Assembly (NCBI GenBank): GCA_903813345.2
Contig: CAIIXF020000009.1
Coordinates: forward strand, 26,942,740-27,006,739
Direction of reading: 5' to 3'
DNA: 64,000 nucleotides
Origin: Owenia fusiformis
Taxonomy: Eukaryota; Annelida; Polychaeta; Sabellida; Oweniidae
Position numbers and translations under genes: made by a program. This document shows, in pieces, positions 11,889-24,502 of this stretch (positions are counted from its first letter, which is position 1; every line of letters begins with the position of its first letter). The notes beneath the pieces were generated by a model. It saw nothing but the letters and a program-made list of their open reading frames with translations, made no database searches and had not been told where the DNA came from.

Positions 11889-11970
11889 TGTCACCACCCC
11901 AAGTGGTGGTTCAGCAGTTGGTGTTCAGTGGTTGACGTTCGGCCTCTGTAACAAATGGCAGGTGGTGACA
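11889..11970 (+). mobile_element. Hairpin-headed MITE, TGTCACCACC family (copy 1)
   Basis: The left end TGTCACCACC folds back on AAGTGGTGGT immediately after it. The right end is GGTGGTGACA, preceded by CTGTAACAAATGGCA, which all well-preserved copies share. It is about 82 bp with no coding. Confidence 0.75.
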
Positions 11971-12234
11971 TTTTGCATGTTAATGCCTTGTTTAAATTTT
12001 ACATTAAAGAAATCTCGAGCTTAGTCATAAGCTATGTATTATTTTGGACGTTGCCTCACTGTAAATCTCCTTTCAACACTTAATAATTTAGTTATGCATC
12101 CTCTGGCAGTATCAGTTTTTCTAGGGATCGTGAGGCAAGATGAAACATGAGGCAAGACAGAAATATAGCATTTGTCTTTTTGAAAGTACATGTACATGTC
12201 AAAAACTAATGTGCATTGGCTAAACAGTTTTTTA

Positions 12235-12496
12235 TGTCACCACCAAAAGTGGTGACATATTGTTATAGGCTCCAACTTTTATGTGGCTGGTATTCGGTAG
12301 TTGGAGTTTGGCATCTTTTACCACATTCAGTAGTCTTGCTCAAAGACTGTATCCACCCCCCCCCCCCCCCCGTCACCTTCACTCTCTTTACCTTGCAATA
12401 TACAGAGAGAAGAGAGAAGGATAAAGGGGGGGGAATACAGCGTCTTTTAAGCAAGACTACACATTCAGCATCTGTAACAAATGGCAGGTTGTGACA
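12235..12496 (+). mobile_element. Hairpin-headed MITE, TGTCACCACC family (copy 2, interrupted)
   Basis: The left hairpin is GTCACCACCAAAAGTGGTGAC. The right end is GGTTGTGACA, preceded by CTGTAACAAATGGCA. A second element (12331-12459) has inserted in the middle. Removing it and one copy of the target duplication restores a length like that of the other copies. Confidence 0.8.
12331..12459. mobile_element. Nested 129-bp element with 9-bp target duplication
   Basis: Terminal inverted repeats TAGTCTTGCT...AGCAAGACTA extend imperfectly to about 17 bp. The element is flanked by identical copies of CACATTCAG (12322-12330 and 12460-12468). Inside are a C-run and a GGGGGGGG run that can also pair. 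It is inserted in an older MITE. Confidence 0.85.
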
Positions 12497-13150
12497 TTTT
12501 GCATGTTAATGTCTTGTTTTAATATTGATGAAAGTGGTACACAAATAGGATTTGTCCCTATTGCCTCGTGATCTGTCTTACTTCAGGTTCCCTAGGTCTT
12601 GAGTCAACTATCCAACTGAGGCACTCTGCACAATTGTTGAATATATATGCACATCTTTGTCAGTGTCCTTCTTTACAGTCCTGTTCTTTAGTCCTCTTCT
12701 ACAGTCCTACTATGTTTGACTGTTCTCTTGAATGTTGATTCAGTGATCTCCACAGGATTTTTTCTCAACTGGGTGAAATATTCTCATTTCACAATTCAGA
12801 CCAAAATTGGTCAAAATATGCCCATTTCTCATGATTTTTCTCATTTTCCATTGGGTGCAAATGGATTTTAAGATGGGTGCAAGCTTATTTTCAAAATTTC
12901 AGGGGGGTCCTGTGCAGGAGAGATCACTGTGATTATAGCTTAAGTATAATATAGTACTAAGGCTTAAATACTCTCTCAAGACAATCATTGTCCATATTAG
13001 TTTAAGAATAAACTGCTCATTTTTTGTTTCCGTGAAGATTTGGGATGTTATGTTGTTCAGAAAAAAGAATTCAATCAGGAAGGAAGGAGAGATATTCTTT
13101 ATTTAGAACACAATGCCCTGTGTAGGTTTTTATGTCACTCCAAAGAGTTG

Positions 13151-13185
13151 TGATGTATTGCTCTGGTGACCAGAGCAATACATCA
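13151..13185. repeat. 35-bp near-perfect palindrome
   Basis: TGATGTATTGCTCTGGT is followed by one central base and its exact reverse complement. It follows an ATGTCACTCC sequence that resembles a decayed copy of the TGTCACCACC family, so it may be an inverted duplication of that element's head. Confidence 0.75.
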
Positions 13186-13219
13186 GTATCAGTATGTATA
13201 AAAATTGATAGACTTTTTA

Positions 13220-13312
13220 TGTCACCACCACAACTTTTTGTGGATGGTGGTTGGTGTTTGGCAGTTGATTCATTCGTCGGTCATTGTCTGTAACAAATGG
13301 CAGGTGGTGACA
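13220..13312 (+). mobile_element. Hairpin-headed MITE, TGTCACCACC family (copy 3)
   Basis: The left end TGTCACCACC is followed by ACAACTTTTTGTGGATGG. The right end GGTGGTGACA follows CTGTAACAAATGGCA. The head hairpin has partly decayed. Confidence 0.7.
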
Positions 13313-13882
13313 TTTTTCCTGTTTATGCCTTGTGTAACTTTGTATTAACGTATCAGGTGATGACATTATGTGATGTTGATCCCTTGTATTCTTTGGGCTT
13401 TGTGTCATGCTAAGTATGTATGGTTGTATGTAATATGTATGAGAGGCTGTGATACACCAGTGTACCCTATGTGTGAGTTGTTGCTTAAAGATGTATGGAA
13501 ACTCAATGTCCAGCTGGTTGATGTAATTGTTGTCGATTTACAGCCATGACAATCGTCTACTTTTTGTTGTTGCTATGGTCTTATGAAAATTTAATACATG
13601 TACCCAACTTCCAATAAACCTTGGGATAATGAACGAAAGAAAAGCTTTTTCAATGAACAGGCTTTTCTCTCCCATTTAAAATATTGCAACCTTCCACTTG
13701 AAGAAGTTGCAGTTTTAGGTTACCAGTTGAACTCTCTCACATGCACATCAGTAGCATTCTCACAAACCTTTAGAATTTCACATTTTCGATATTTGGAGGT
13801 TTCAAAAGTAGAATTCTGATTAAAAATCGGTTAACCAGCACGTTAGTGTATTTTCAGTGATTTTCTGTGTGATTTATTTCAG

Positions 13883-13995
13883 TCTCCAGATACCCCTCAA
13901 TGGCAGAATGATTACATGCGTGGCACAGGCATGGAGATGTACACAGAGTACCTCTCACAGGCATTCGTAAGCATGACATTCCCACAGGCAGCAGA
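13883..13995 (+). CDS. slo: BK channel exon, end of RCK1 ([11 protein letters not shown])
   Basis: This 113-nt exon lies between ttatttcag and gtgagt, entering in phase 0 and leaving two bases of a split Glu codon. It encodes [16 protein letters not shown] and [19 protein letters not shown]. Fly Slo has a close SPDT-Q-WQND sequence, so the gene is of the invertebrate type here rather than the vertebrate one. Confidence 0.95.
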
Positions 13996-14320
13996 GTGAG
14001 TAGTATACTGTACATATATAGTTTAAGACTTTTTAAGAATTTGTTTCAGCAGGATCTTAACAAGCTGCTGTGAAGACTTGTGAATTTAGTGTACCAGGAT
14101 TTAAGCAACAATGTGATGTTAAGAATTTTAAATTGCCTTGTCTGTTGAGATTCTGCTCTGTCATTTTGAAAACCCTACTGGCATTATATAAACTGTATTG
14201 AATTCAAAAAGTTATAAATTTGGGTTATTTCTCTATACATCAGTTCATTGAATGTTTAAATGTAATAATGAATGTTATTATAATCCAGGAATCCAGTAAA
14301 TGTTAAACATGCTATTTCAG

Positions 14321-14479
14321 GCTGTGTTTCATCAAACTTAAGTTGTTACTTATTGCCATAGAGGCCAGAAGTGAAGATGGCAATGAAAGTTGCATTGCCA
14401 TTAACCCAGGGAACAACATCAAGATAGAGTCCAATACACAGGGCTTCTTTATTGCTCAATCTGCAGAAGAGGTTAAAAG
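14321..14479 (+). CDS. slo: BK channel exon ([14 protein letters not shown])
   Basis: This 159-nt exon lies between ctatttcag and gtaatt. It completes the split Glu codon and encodes [20 protein letters not shown], then IAINPGNN and [16 protein letters not shown]. This is the last part of RCK1. The phase (1 base in, 2 bases out) matches both neighbours. Confidence 0.95.
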
Positions 14480-14758
14480 GTAATTCGTACTGGACTGTAA
14501 AAATATTCACCTCCACATGTACATGGTTATCTTTTTCAAGATTTTTCCATAGGCCCAATGGTCACACACAGTTTTTAACATTGAAGCCTATGTCAGTCTG
14601 GCCCAACTAAAACAAATAAATAACACATAGCGACATCTATTTACACACAATGTATCCAATGTCCAACTTGAACACAAATGCAGGTTAATTTAGGGATGAG
14701 TTATTATTACTCAACACTCCCTTTTCGCACGTTTAATTTGAAATGTATTATGTTTCAG

Positions 14759-14835
14759 AGCCTGTTACTATTGTAAAGCTTGTCATGAAGATGTAACGGA
14801 TGTTCGAGCAATCAAAAAATGTCGCTGTCGAACAT
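14759..14835 (+). CDS. slo: BK channel linker exon with CKACH haem motif
   Basis: This 77-nt exon lies between tgtttcag and gtaagt. It encodes [20 protein letters not shown] and ends CRCRT plus one base. CKACH is the haem-binding motif described in human Slo1, where haem or CO modulates gating. It is intact here. The exon leaves phase 1 and opens a linker with several phase-1 cassette exons. Confidence 0.94.
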
Positions 14836-16597
14836 GTAAGTGACCTAAATGACCCAACCAATCCTTGTCACTTTGAATACAGACTCAATAATTTTTAGGT
14901 TGATGACAAAATTCTTGATATAAAAATTGAAATCATTAACATATTAATTGACCCCAAAGAAGGCAAATTATGTGTTTATTTTAACTTTTGAAAAACTTGA
15001 AAACAGTAGAGACGCAGAATACATAAAACTTGCAAACTTCAGCTTTTCATGTTCAAGTTAACGATTGTCTTTTTTTATATGATCAGCATTTTACAGTCAA
15101 GTTCATCAAGGAAGATTTTCATTAACTAAGCTTTCTTTAGAGAACATAAAAGATTTGTTATAACTCTGAATTTGAGTTCTGTGCTCAGAAAGGCATGGTT
15201 TGGTTGTGAAATGCTTAGTGAATAGGATATGATAGCTATAATAGCACCTATTAGAGATACTAGAAACTTGTAGATTAAAGTTTAATTGGTAGATGTGAAT
15301 TAGACAAATGAAATACTAATCAAATGGCATAATAATCAAACAAGAACAATACCAGTTTTGATTTGTTTTACTTTGAATTAATTTATACATTGCCCAATAG
15401 ATGGAACAACAGGTATTGAAGAATGCATATTAGACAAATTCATTATGTATATTTATTTGCAGTATATATATTCATTTAAAACATGTTTACCAATATTTAA
15501 ACTGAAATAAAAGGAAACTTGGAGTACTGAAAATTAACAATAAAGTAATTTGCAAGCAGTTTCTTTTCAAAATTAAGAGGACAAATTATACACTAACTTT
15601 CACATAAAATATATTTATGAGAATAATTAGTACAAATTTTGTTTGTTCAGTATGGTAGACATGTTATTTACAGTAAAGAAAGGGTCAGATTTATTTGTTC
15701 TGAAGATAAAAAATACTCAAGTTTAAGAAACTTGAATCAACATTTAAATGTCACCCTTGTACAATTTGATACAATAAACTACATCATTTTTATTAATAGT
15801 CTTACACCTCTGCTGATTTCAGTTGACAAAATACCCAATAGCCACCCAAAACATATTATTATGATTGAGTATCCAAGAAATAATTTGCTAAACTATAACA
15901 CCCCTCATTGGCTTCAATGTATTCTTACACTCAATGTTGTTGTGGATATTTTCTGTCTTTTATCATATCGGGCATGCGTTACTGTTGACTTAACATTACT
16001 ACGTACAAACAATATATATTAAGAAACATTTTTACATTGTCCAATTATTAAGGTATCTTTAGTTTTGCAAACAGTTATTTTGCAACATGTATTTTCATTG
16101 GTTCTGAGATCAAACTGATTTTTTTTTAAATTCAGCGAAAAATACTGATTATGTTCTTAGATTTACTTTGTATATTATACAACTGTATTGTTTGTGCTCG
16201 ATGCACTAAGACGCATGCTAGTTGTGGTGAACTTTGTGCATGGGCCAACGTGAGGAGGTGATACAATATAACTGACCAACCAATCATATTACTCCATCTA
16301 ACAATATCACTACTTGATTATCTCGAAAGAAATTTCCTATAAATTAGATTGTATGATAATGTGATAATTCATAATATTATCAAGAGTCCAGTTCTTAAAC
16401 AATTTAGGAATAGACTCCTGATTATTCATAAGATGTATTGTTCTCCCAGAAGACTGAAGGAAATACTTTGTCAAGAATTTCAATAACATACTGAATTTTT
16501 TAGAGAATTATGAACTTATCATAATCTAAACAAAAATGATATGATTTGGTTTTCAAAATTCAGAATAGAAAATTCATAATTATTAATTTTTACATTC

Positions 16598-16677
16598 ACT
16601 GGGGATCAACTGGAAACAATGTCTTCATTTCAGCATGGCCTGTGTTCCAGATGAAGAATTTGCAGTTGATCCCCAGT
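16598..16677. repeat. Short inverted repeat / hairpin
   Basis: ACTGGGGATCAACTG and its exact reverse complement are separated by 50 bases, which contain a further CTTCAT/ATGAAG pair. The hairpin lies inside the large linker intron. It may be a MITE remnant, or it may bring flanking splice sites together. Confidence 0.7.
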
Positions 16678-18549
16678 TTCATTGCTTCACATCTATATCT
16701 ATATCTATTCAACAACCAGTCACTATTATTCATCTACGTAACATACTGTACTTTTAAATAAAGTTAATATAATCTTCATTTGGTCATTTCGTTCTTCTGA
16801 ACAGAGTCATATATATCCTCAAAATTTCCTACGTAGATGAATAACATTGACTCAATAATTCCAAAATCACCTTAAAATTGCTATTAAAACCAACCAATAA
16901 TATCCAAATATATATACTAATTCCAACTGTTTTTCGCCTAATAGTGAAACTGTTCAAGAAGGGAGCCACGGCAGTGTTAGGTAGATTTATATAACCAAGT
17001 TTTACTATTTTTACACATTTGAGTGTCGCTTTTCACATCTAGAGCAAGAAATGGTTGGCTGATCTCGTAACTTAAAGGTCACTTTCTGTATGAAAAATTA
17101 ATGAATTTTGTGAATAAGAGAGATACAGAGTGACGCTTGAGGTTACGAATCACTCACCATTTTTACATACTTTGTTATTTTATATTTTTATTCAATATTT
17201 TCTCATTCCTATATTTAAGGTGTTCTCTGTTGCCAGTTCTACCTGTGTTACTAATACTGAATAACCAGACTCTCTCATGCACAAATTTTCTTCAAATTAT
17301 TTGCTAAAGCTCATTCCATTTCTCAAATTGTATCCCCTGGTTCTGCATTTACTCTCACAATTTTCTCAGAGGTTCATGTAAAATTGTTCATGATAATTTT
17401 GATAGCTCCCTGAATACAGATTTTATGGTCGATAGAACAAATACCTTTTTGAACACCTCTCTCTCTCCATTTTTTGAAACACTCTTTTTAATTCTTTGTA
17501 AAAGTCCTTTATAGTAAGCACCTACCTACAGTGAATATTTTTGATGGAAGGTGTTAACTATGCACATGTTTTACTGTACTGTATATCAATTTGATATTTT
17601 CTTTGCAAAGGCATGCCATATCCACGGTTGTACCTAATATCTCTACACATGCAAAAAACTGATATAAAAAAGATTTATCATGTTTTCCCTCTTTATGTTC
17701 TTTGGTCACATTGTCCTGATGAATAATCACTACAAACCACACTCTAGTCAATGAGAGCATTTAATTTACAATTTCACATAGCTATCCAAACTGAAGGATG
17801 TGTACCAGTATACTGTAAATGCATTGAATGTTGTTAAATCATCAACTAGTGGTGAAAAGAAATCGTTTTCATAAAGGCACCAAATCACAACAAAATTTTC
17901 TGCTACTTTTGTCACTGGAGTGGTCCCAATAATGACTGTTGAATGTGTCTCAATGTTACAATACTCCACGAGTCATAAATTTAACAACTTTGCAATGCTG
18001 TTTATAAAATACACAATTTCTTATTTTACTTTATATATGCATGTCCAATCACTTTCCTCTGTGGAACTGCAAACATACTTAAATATTCCTAATCAATAAT
18101 CCCTTACTTTGAATAATCCTTAACTTTGGCCTTGTGATATAATCCTTTGTGAATTAACCATGTCTAATTTAGAAATGATGTGATGACAAATTCATGTTTT
18201 TGAAATCTTGTTGGATTAACTACGATTCAATTTCCATGATTGAATTCATTTTGTAAGTTCAGAATGACATTTTCAACCTACCACAATACAATAATAACTC
18301 TGTCCAAATTTGAAATTCCAGCTATTCTCAGTGATTTGATGTTCATACATATGCGTAAGTAAAATGATTATGCCATTGTTTACCCCAAATTAATATATAC
18401 ATTAATTGTATAATGGCATGCATTTTACTGATAGATTTATGACTGCAAGTATAGACAAAACCATGCTATATTGTATATGAGAAATAGTGCTGCAACTCCA
18501 TTAACCATATTGCATTACTTATGAGCTAATTTACCAATGCTAGTGAGTC

Positions 18550-19118
18550 TTAAAGGGACATTCCTTGCCAGACCATTTGTCTTCTAATATGGTAGCTATA
18601 ATCACGTACATGGATATACGTTCCATATTTAGCATAACACTGGGAAATGTTTTGATATGCTCAATTATAATCATTTGAAAATGAAGTAATAATCTGGTAG
18701 GCTGCCATTGTTTAAGATTTCACACAGGAAGTGATGCCATCGGCTCTTTCATCTGCATATAAACATTATTAGGTAAGGAGGTATTTAGAAGGACAAAACT
18801 CTGAATATGCTTCTTCAATTAATTCTTCAGATAATCTCTTTAATTCTAAGTTGATAAGCCCTGCATATTTTTACACAGAGCATCAGAACCACTTGTCTAG
18901 AAATTGTTATGGGAAAGATTATAAAAAATTTGAGTTTTTGACATCACTTCCTGTTGGAAATTTTAAAAGAAGGCAGTTTATTGGAAATGAGCACTGCATT
19001 TTTAAATGATAAATAAAGACCATATCAAAACGCTTTCCTGTGTTTTGCTAATATGGATAGTACATGCATGGCTATAGCTACCAGGAGAGAAATGGTCTGG
19101 CAAGGAATATCCCTTTAA
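18550..19118. mobile_element. 569-bp non-autonomous DNA element
   Basis: The terminal inverted repeats are about 45 bp, starting TTAAAGGGACATTCCTTGCC on the left and ending GGCAAGGAATATCCCTTTAA on the right. There is no ORF. A related end, AAAGGGATATTCCTTGCG, occurs at about 62376. Confidence 0.8.
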
Positions 19119-19420
19119 GTGTTGCATTTCTTTAAGAAAACTGTTTACTACTCCATTCCTTTGAAAGCATTTCTCTAAAAGAATTCCTTTAAATGCATTC
19201 CCTTACATTAGACAAGTTACTAGTCACTCTCATGTGTTGCATTCCTTTAAGAGACAATTTACTAGTCAATACCTTGTGTTGCATTCCTTTAAGAGACAAT
19301 TTACTAGTCAATACCTTGTGTTGCATTCCTTTAAGAGACAATTTACTAGTTAATCTCATGTGTTGCATTCCTTTAAGAGACAATTTACTTCTCCATTCCT
19401 TTAAAAGAATTCCTTTACTA
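19115..19420 (+). repeat. 42-bp minisatellite
   Basis: Four full units share GTTGCATTCCTTTAAGAGAC, with starts at 19236, 19278, 19320 and 19362. Decayed flanking units extend the array. It is open in frames on both strands, which gives spurious repeat ORFs. Confidence 0.9.
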
Positions 19421-19439
19421 AAGCCGAAAAGCTGTAAAA

Positions 19440-19690
19440 CTGTATATTTAGTCAGCATTTAGCCTTGACCATTGCTTTATTGGCCATGTCATATTAAATG
19501 CTGTAGGTTTAAGTATTTAACTGGCATTCATTATTGACCATGTCATAGTCAATGCTGTAGGTTTAGTATTTAACTTGCATTCATTATTAGCCATGTCATA
19601 TTAAATGCTGTAGGTTTAAGTATTTAACTGGCATTCTTTATTGGCCATGTCATATCAAATGCTATATGTTCAGGTATTTAACTTGCATCT
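19440..19690 (+). repeat. Tandem repeat of about 54-60 bp
   Basis: About four imperfect copies contain GCCATGTCATATTAAATGCT followed by GTAGGTTTAAGTATTTAAC. It lies directly after the 42-bp minisatellite. Confidence 0.75.
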
Positions 19691-20815
19691 ATTGTTACCA
19701 ATTTCCTAAAATACTTAAAATCTAGATTCACAATAATTGATCATTCCTTTATGCTGTCTGTCCTTTTAATATTCCACAAGTTTATAATTGGGTATTTTTG
19801 TATGTTTACAGTAACACATCTTTCTGCATGGGGCATATTATTTTATGGTTTTGTATTTCTAATAATTGAATTTAATTTATGCAAAGAGAAGTTGACCACC
19901 TATTGTTGATCACATCAAATGTACATGTACACAGTGATTGAATAAAATGTAACCCACTTCTAGAAATTTTGAGAAAATTACCTTTTTATTATTATATATA
20001 TAGGCCAGATAAACTACAAGAGATTTTGAGAAAATAAGATGAATTTAACTCTGTTATAAGGAGTGAGTTATGTTTTTGACCATCCTGTAGTTCAATAGAC
20101 GGACTAATCCTCTATGATTCTAAAAGGTTGTAAATTTATCTTGGTTATGAAAGACCATAATCCTCTGTATACAATATTGAAACAGGGCATTTTCTGATTC
20201 TATACATTTCTTTATAGAGCATACATTTGCATCATTAAACAACCAAATTTCAACTAAGATTTATTTCCAACCAAAATTTGAAAACATAGATATACTTTTA
20301 TATCAAACAAAAACAGATATATATGTGTATATATACACAATATTTCTGCTTCTGTTTTCAATAGAAAATACCTGCAATATTTTAAATAGCTAAGTTGCAT
20401 ATTGATATTACAGTGGTTCCATACTAAATGATCTTATCATTTCAGAGTTTCAATTTCCAAGTATATCAATATTATATATTAATGTCTGATAAATATGCAA
20501 ACTTAGAACAGTAGTTTTGCATTGAGCCCTTGTGAGCACCCCCCCCCCCCCTTCCATTCTCCAAGTTGTAAATTAGACAACATGCATGGAACCAGACTTG
20601 GTACAAGACTTCTATGTATTTTACTGTTTTAAGTATTTCTCTGACCATAATGACTCTCTACTCTTGGTCTATATACATGTACTTATGTATCTTATAAGTC
20701 TGCACACATGAATATGTCTCTTCTGTTTTCTTTTGGGAGACAGCTCTGTTTCCTTTTATTCATGAAAAGAGTTTGATACTTTCTTAAGCTGTATTATTAT
20801 GAAATCTTGTTTTAG

Positions 20816-20854
20816 TATCTAATGCATTCCAAGAGGCTAAGCCAAGTACCAGCG
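20816..20854 (+). CDS. slo: BK linker cassette exon 1 (39 nt)
   Basis: A T-rich tract ending tgttttag precedes the exon and gttagt follows. With the base left by the CKACH exon it reads L-SNAFQEAKPSTS, entering and leaving in phase 1. It is a multiple of three and can therefore be skipped or included without a frameshift. The linker is disordered and variably spliced in known BK genes. The call rests on splice sites and phase only. Confidence 0.6.
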
Positions 20855-21187
20855 GTTAGTTACTAGGGTAAACATTACTTAGACAATCAATTAAAGTGTT
20901 ATTAGATTTTATACTGTTTTGTGTTTAACTATTAATAAGTGCATTCTTGAGCTAAAAAAATTGTAATCGAAATTTTTAATAGAATTTTTGAACTATTTCA
21001 GGTTTTAAGAACAAACTTGCAATAACTAGTAGTGGTCAGTACAAAAAATTAATATGTTTTCTTTCACACTCACTTTAGAAAAGTCAATCCATGTTTACAT
21101 ACACTGTTTAACACAGAGCAATAGAAGTGATTGGATAAACTTGAATTTTATGTATCTGTATAAAAATTAAACTATATACATCTTTTA

Positions 21188-21478
21188 CTAGGGGTTTTCT
21201 GTTGAACTTCGACATATGGGGCTACTTTGTCATGGGGCTTCTTTGACCATGGGGTTATTTCTACCATGGCCGGTAAATCACATTTCTAGGGTCAGCGATC
21301 TTGGATTAAGACCTTTCCTCGCCCATTGGAGATTTCGATTTATTTTTAAATTTTCAAAAAACAAACATGGCAGAATGTGTGAAGCGAAAATATAAGCCAT
21401 TCTCTAAATAGCTCCATGGTCGAAATATCCTTATGACAAAGTAACCCCAAACGTCGAAGTTTGCATAACCCTTAACAG
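21188..21478. mobile_element. 290-bp inverted-repeat element
   Basis: The left end contains AACTTCGACATATGGGGCTA followed by CTTTGTCAT. The right end contains ATGACAAAGTAACCCCAAAC followed by GTCGAAGTT. The terminal repeats are imperfect, and an inner CCATGG motif is also repeated. No coding sequence. Confidence 0.75.
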
Positions 21479-21997
21479 ATTTAAGTTGCACAAAATGATC
21501 AAATGACTTGAAAATTAGTGGTCACTACTGAATTAGTGGTCTCTACTTCTGAAAAAACTTCATATTTCACTCTCTTTTTGCGAAATTATCTCCTGCTAAA
21601 TTCAAATTATTTACATAAAATAGAGAATATGTATTATTTTACGGTATATAATTATACTTTGAGTTTCTCCATTATGTGTGTGAATTATTGTTGTCTAATA
21701 TTTAATTTAAATTGTAAAATTATTAGCCCAACAGATATCAGAAATGATTTGGGAAAGAAATATTTAAAAAAACACTAGTTGTCAGTATTTGCTCTGCATA
21801 TTCACTCATTGTTGCTTTTGCATCACTTAAGTCACTTGTAAGATGTCTAAAAAATGTAAATATGTTTAAAGTCAGGATCCAATTATATTATATAGATATT
21901 ATTAGAATTTATGATTATACTTACCTCATATCCAATGTTTATACCTAGTAATAAATAATAACAAAATTAATGCAGACACAACTGACTTATTTTTCAG

Positions 21998-22030
21998 TAG
22001 CTACATCAAAGACAGTAGAAAAAACAACTG
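21998..22030 (+). CDS. slo: BK linker cassette exon 2 (33 nt)
   Basis: The acceptor is tatttttcag and the donor gtcagt. It enters and leaves in phase 1 and encodes ATSKTVEKTT after a split codon. This short Ser/Thr/Lys-rich insert is compatible with the neighbouring cassettes. The evidence is splice-site quality and phase. Confidence 0.5.
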
Positions 22031-23088
22031 GTCAGTACCTGAACCACACAAAATGTTTTACATCCATGGTTATATCATCTCATTTTATCAGATGTTATAA
22101 TTTATTTTATTGAAGTGTTTTCTCTATTATATCATGATCCATCAGAATCTTTTGTTATTTAAAATTATTTTTATTCTTTAACTCCATTCAATTTTGTTAA
22201 ATTCAATTTGTTAAAATCAGCCTGCATTTGTTTGGCAATAGATCATTTTTGTTTATATCTGATCGATAACATTTGTCTCAAAAATACACATACTTACAAG
22301 TGTTCTTACGGTTTTTGTTATTTGAAGTGTTTTTTAAGTTGATGTATACTTAATAATAAATCCTGGCCAGTTAGGTCTTTTTGAAACCTCATATCTGTTA
22401 AGTTCATTTCCAATGATTTTTTTGATTTTTTTATTTATTTCATGATTATATAACAAAAACAATTAAGTTTCATTATATTTATGAATTTTGTTTTATTTTC
22501 TCTTGTTATTATCCTCTAGTTTTGGTTTGATTTTCAATTTGGAGAACTGTTTTGTAGAAATATAAATGTGTTGGTAATTTGGTATATATTTATCATAAAC
22601 AGAAGAACTTATTACATAATTATTACTTTTTATATTAATATTCCTTGATTTTTTGTCTACTTTTCTCTCTCTTTATTCTCAATTGCTTTTCAGCTCCCAC
22701 CCATATATTTGTTTTCAGATTTCACCTTACGTCATTCCAGGAAATTGTACATGACCATTTATATGTAATAACACAAAAGTATTATCAAAATAGGAATTTG
22801 TAATGATTTGTATAATCGTTGTAATCATATTTTACAAGAGTAATGAAAACATGTTGAAACTTATTAATATTGTAGATTTTAATGAATTGTGAAATAGAAA
22901 TGAAGAATTTTGTGGTTGTACTTTTTAAGAATGACCAATAGTTCTTTTATTTTTAAGATTTATATGTAGAAGCATTAGTATAAGACATAAATCACTGATT
23001 ATAATTGCACCCACTGTATAAGTCACCTTTTAGGTAGCATGAGACACATGAATCACATTAATACTTACATATTGTATTATTTCTTTAG

Positions 23089-23169
23089 CATTTAACCAGC
23101 AACGAGGCAAAGGTTTCAATGTACCAGTTACCAGTGTTGACAGCCAAATCACCACGTCAGAAGCTTTGG
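23089..23169 (+). CDS. slo: BK linker cassette exon 3 (81 nt)
   Basis: The acceptor is atttctttag and the donor gtacag. It is phase 1 in and out, and 81 nt keeps the frame. It encodes FNQQRGKGFNVPVTSV and DSQITTSEALG. The sequence is hydrophilic and open only in the required frame. I do not match it to a named insert such as the vertebrate STREX. Confidence 0.65.
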
Positions 23170-23619
23170 GTACAGAATCATACAGTTTTATAATTGTTGT
23201 ATTATCTGGTCTTGGGTTTCGGGTCTTTGTGGTTTCTTGATTCTGACTTGACTCTGGCTCTTTGTAATGTCTTTGGCCTGATGCCATCTGTCTGTTATTT
23301 CATTGCCTTGTTTATAAGATGTGATTTGGGTTATGCTATTTATGATGGAAGAAAAAAGAGTATGAGATATTAATGTTAAATAGCATTGCTAAATGATGAT
23401 AATGGATATATCTCTAATTCTGACACTTTTGGGGATGGAGTTTCCCTGAAAATGAATACATATGCATGCATATTATGTGATTGGATATTTCAAAGGGATA
23501 ATTCTTTTACTCTCTCTTATGATTCAAATTGTCTTCAGTCGTCTTCAATATTGTTTATTTAAACATATCATTGCATGAGCTGTTGCTGTGTACCATGATC
23601 TCTTATTTCATACATGTAT

Positions 23620-23955
23620 CTGATTTATCAATTTACTTTGTATGTACATGTCTGTCCTCTGTCCATTGTCATGTTATACTGATATATGTTTTGAGGTATT
23701 CTCTGATTTATCAATTTACTTTGTATGTACATGTTTGTCCTCTGTCCATTGACACGTTATACTGATATATCTTTTGAGGTATTCTCTGATTTATCAATTT
23801 ACTTTGTATGTACATGTTTGTCCTCTGTCCATTGACACGTTATACTGATATATCTTTTGAGGTATTCTCTGATTTATCAATTTACTTTGTATGTACATGT
23901 TTGTCCTCTGTCCATTGACACGTTATACTGATATATCTTTTGAGGTATTCTCTGA
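23620..23955 (+). repeat. 83-bp minisatellite, four copies
   Basis: Units with an exact 83-bp period begin CTGATTTATCAATTTACTTT and contain TGTCCTCTGTCCATTG. The last three are nearly identical, so the expansion is recent. The array sits between linker cassettes. Confidence 0.92.
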
Positions 23956-24436
23956 TTTATCTGGTTTCTTATTTCTCCTTTTTCAACCCCCTATAATCGT
24001 ATCTCATATATTGTTGTAATTTGTTTGGAGTTGCAATATATATATATAAAACATAACATAGCATGATGTAAACTAGACAAATGCAAGTAGCATTGGCAGT
24101 TGGGGCCACTGTACCTGGACCATACAGCTGAATAAATGCTGCCACTTTTCTGGGGGAAAGCATCGTCATTTTAAACACTGAAATAGAAAAAATACAAGTT
24201 TAGGGAACAATAATTAGAATAAGCATACAAGTGGACAAATGTCATCGTGATCCTAATAGGGCCTCAGTGAGAACAAAAAACTTCAAAACAAAATGAAATG
24301 TCTGCCTTGGGTTTTCCTGTCACCTTAAAAGATTAAGCAAAAGATTCCTATTATATGTCACGATATGGGACCAAATTTACCCCCATTCTGAATCCTCTGT
24401 ACATTATTTGGCTTGTATCAGGTTGTTCTCTTCCAG

Positions 24437-24502
24437 CTTTGAATGTGGCCTGTGCTCTAGGTATCACAGAAAGAATAAGTACTGCAATCCCTAAACCTCA
24501 AG
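24437..24502 (+). CDS. slo: BK linker cassette exon 4 (66 nt)
   Basis: The acceptor ttctcttccag is strong and the donor is gtacat. Phase is 1 in and out. It encodes LNVACALGITERISTAIPKP and Q. A second in-frame acceptor (tatcag, exon from 24422, +15 nt) and an earlier donor (gtatca at 24461) would also keep phase 1, so variants are possible. Confidence 0.5.

Larger units (their letters stand above)
14836..20815 (+). other. 6-kb linker intron
   Basis: I find no coding sequence in this stretch. The ORF at 15639-16022 (127 codons) is AT-rich, has no recognisable domain and lacks fitting splice context. The intron holds the hairpin at 16598, a transposon-like element at 18550 and minisatellites at 19115-19690. 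Confidence 0.65.

Noticed and set aside
12216-12494. 92-codon ORF with a Pro run
   Set aside because: The proline run comes from a poly-C tract inside a nested MITE.
15639-16022. 127-codon ORF in the linker intron
   Set aside because: It is AT-rich and matches no family that I know. No acceptor and donor pair fits the phase-1 linker, so it is probably chance.
19189-19462. Repetitive ORFs on both strands
   Set aside because: They are translations of a 42-bp minisatellite (a multiple of three), open in several frames without other coding evidence.
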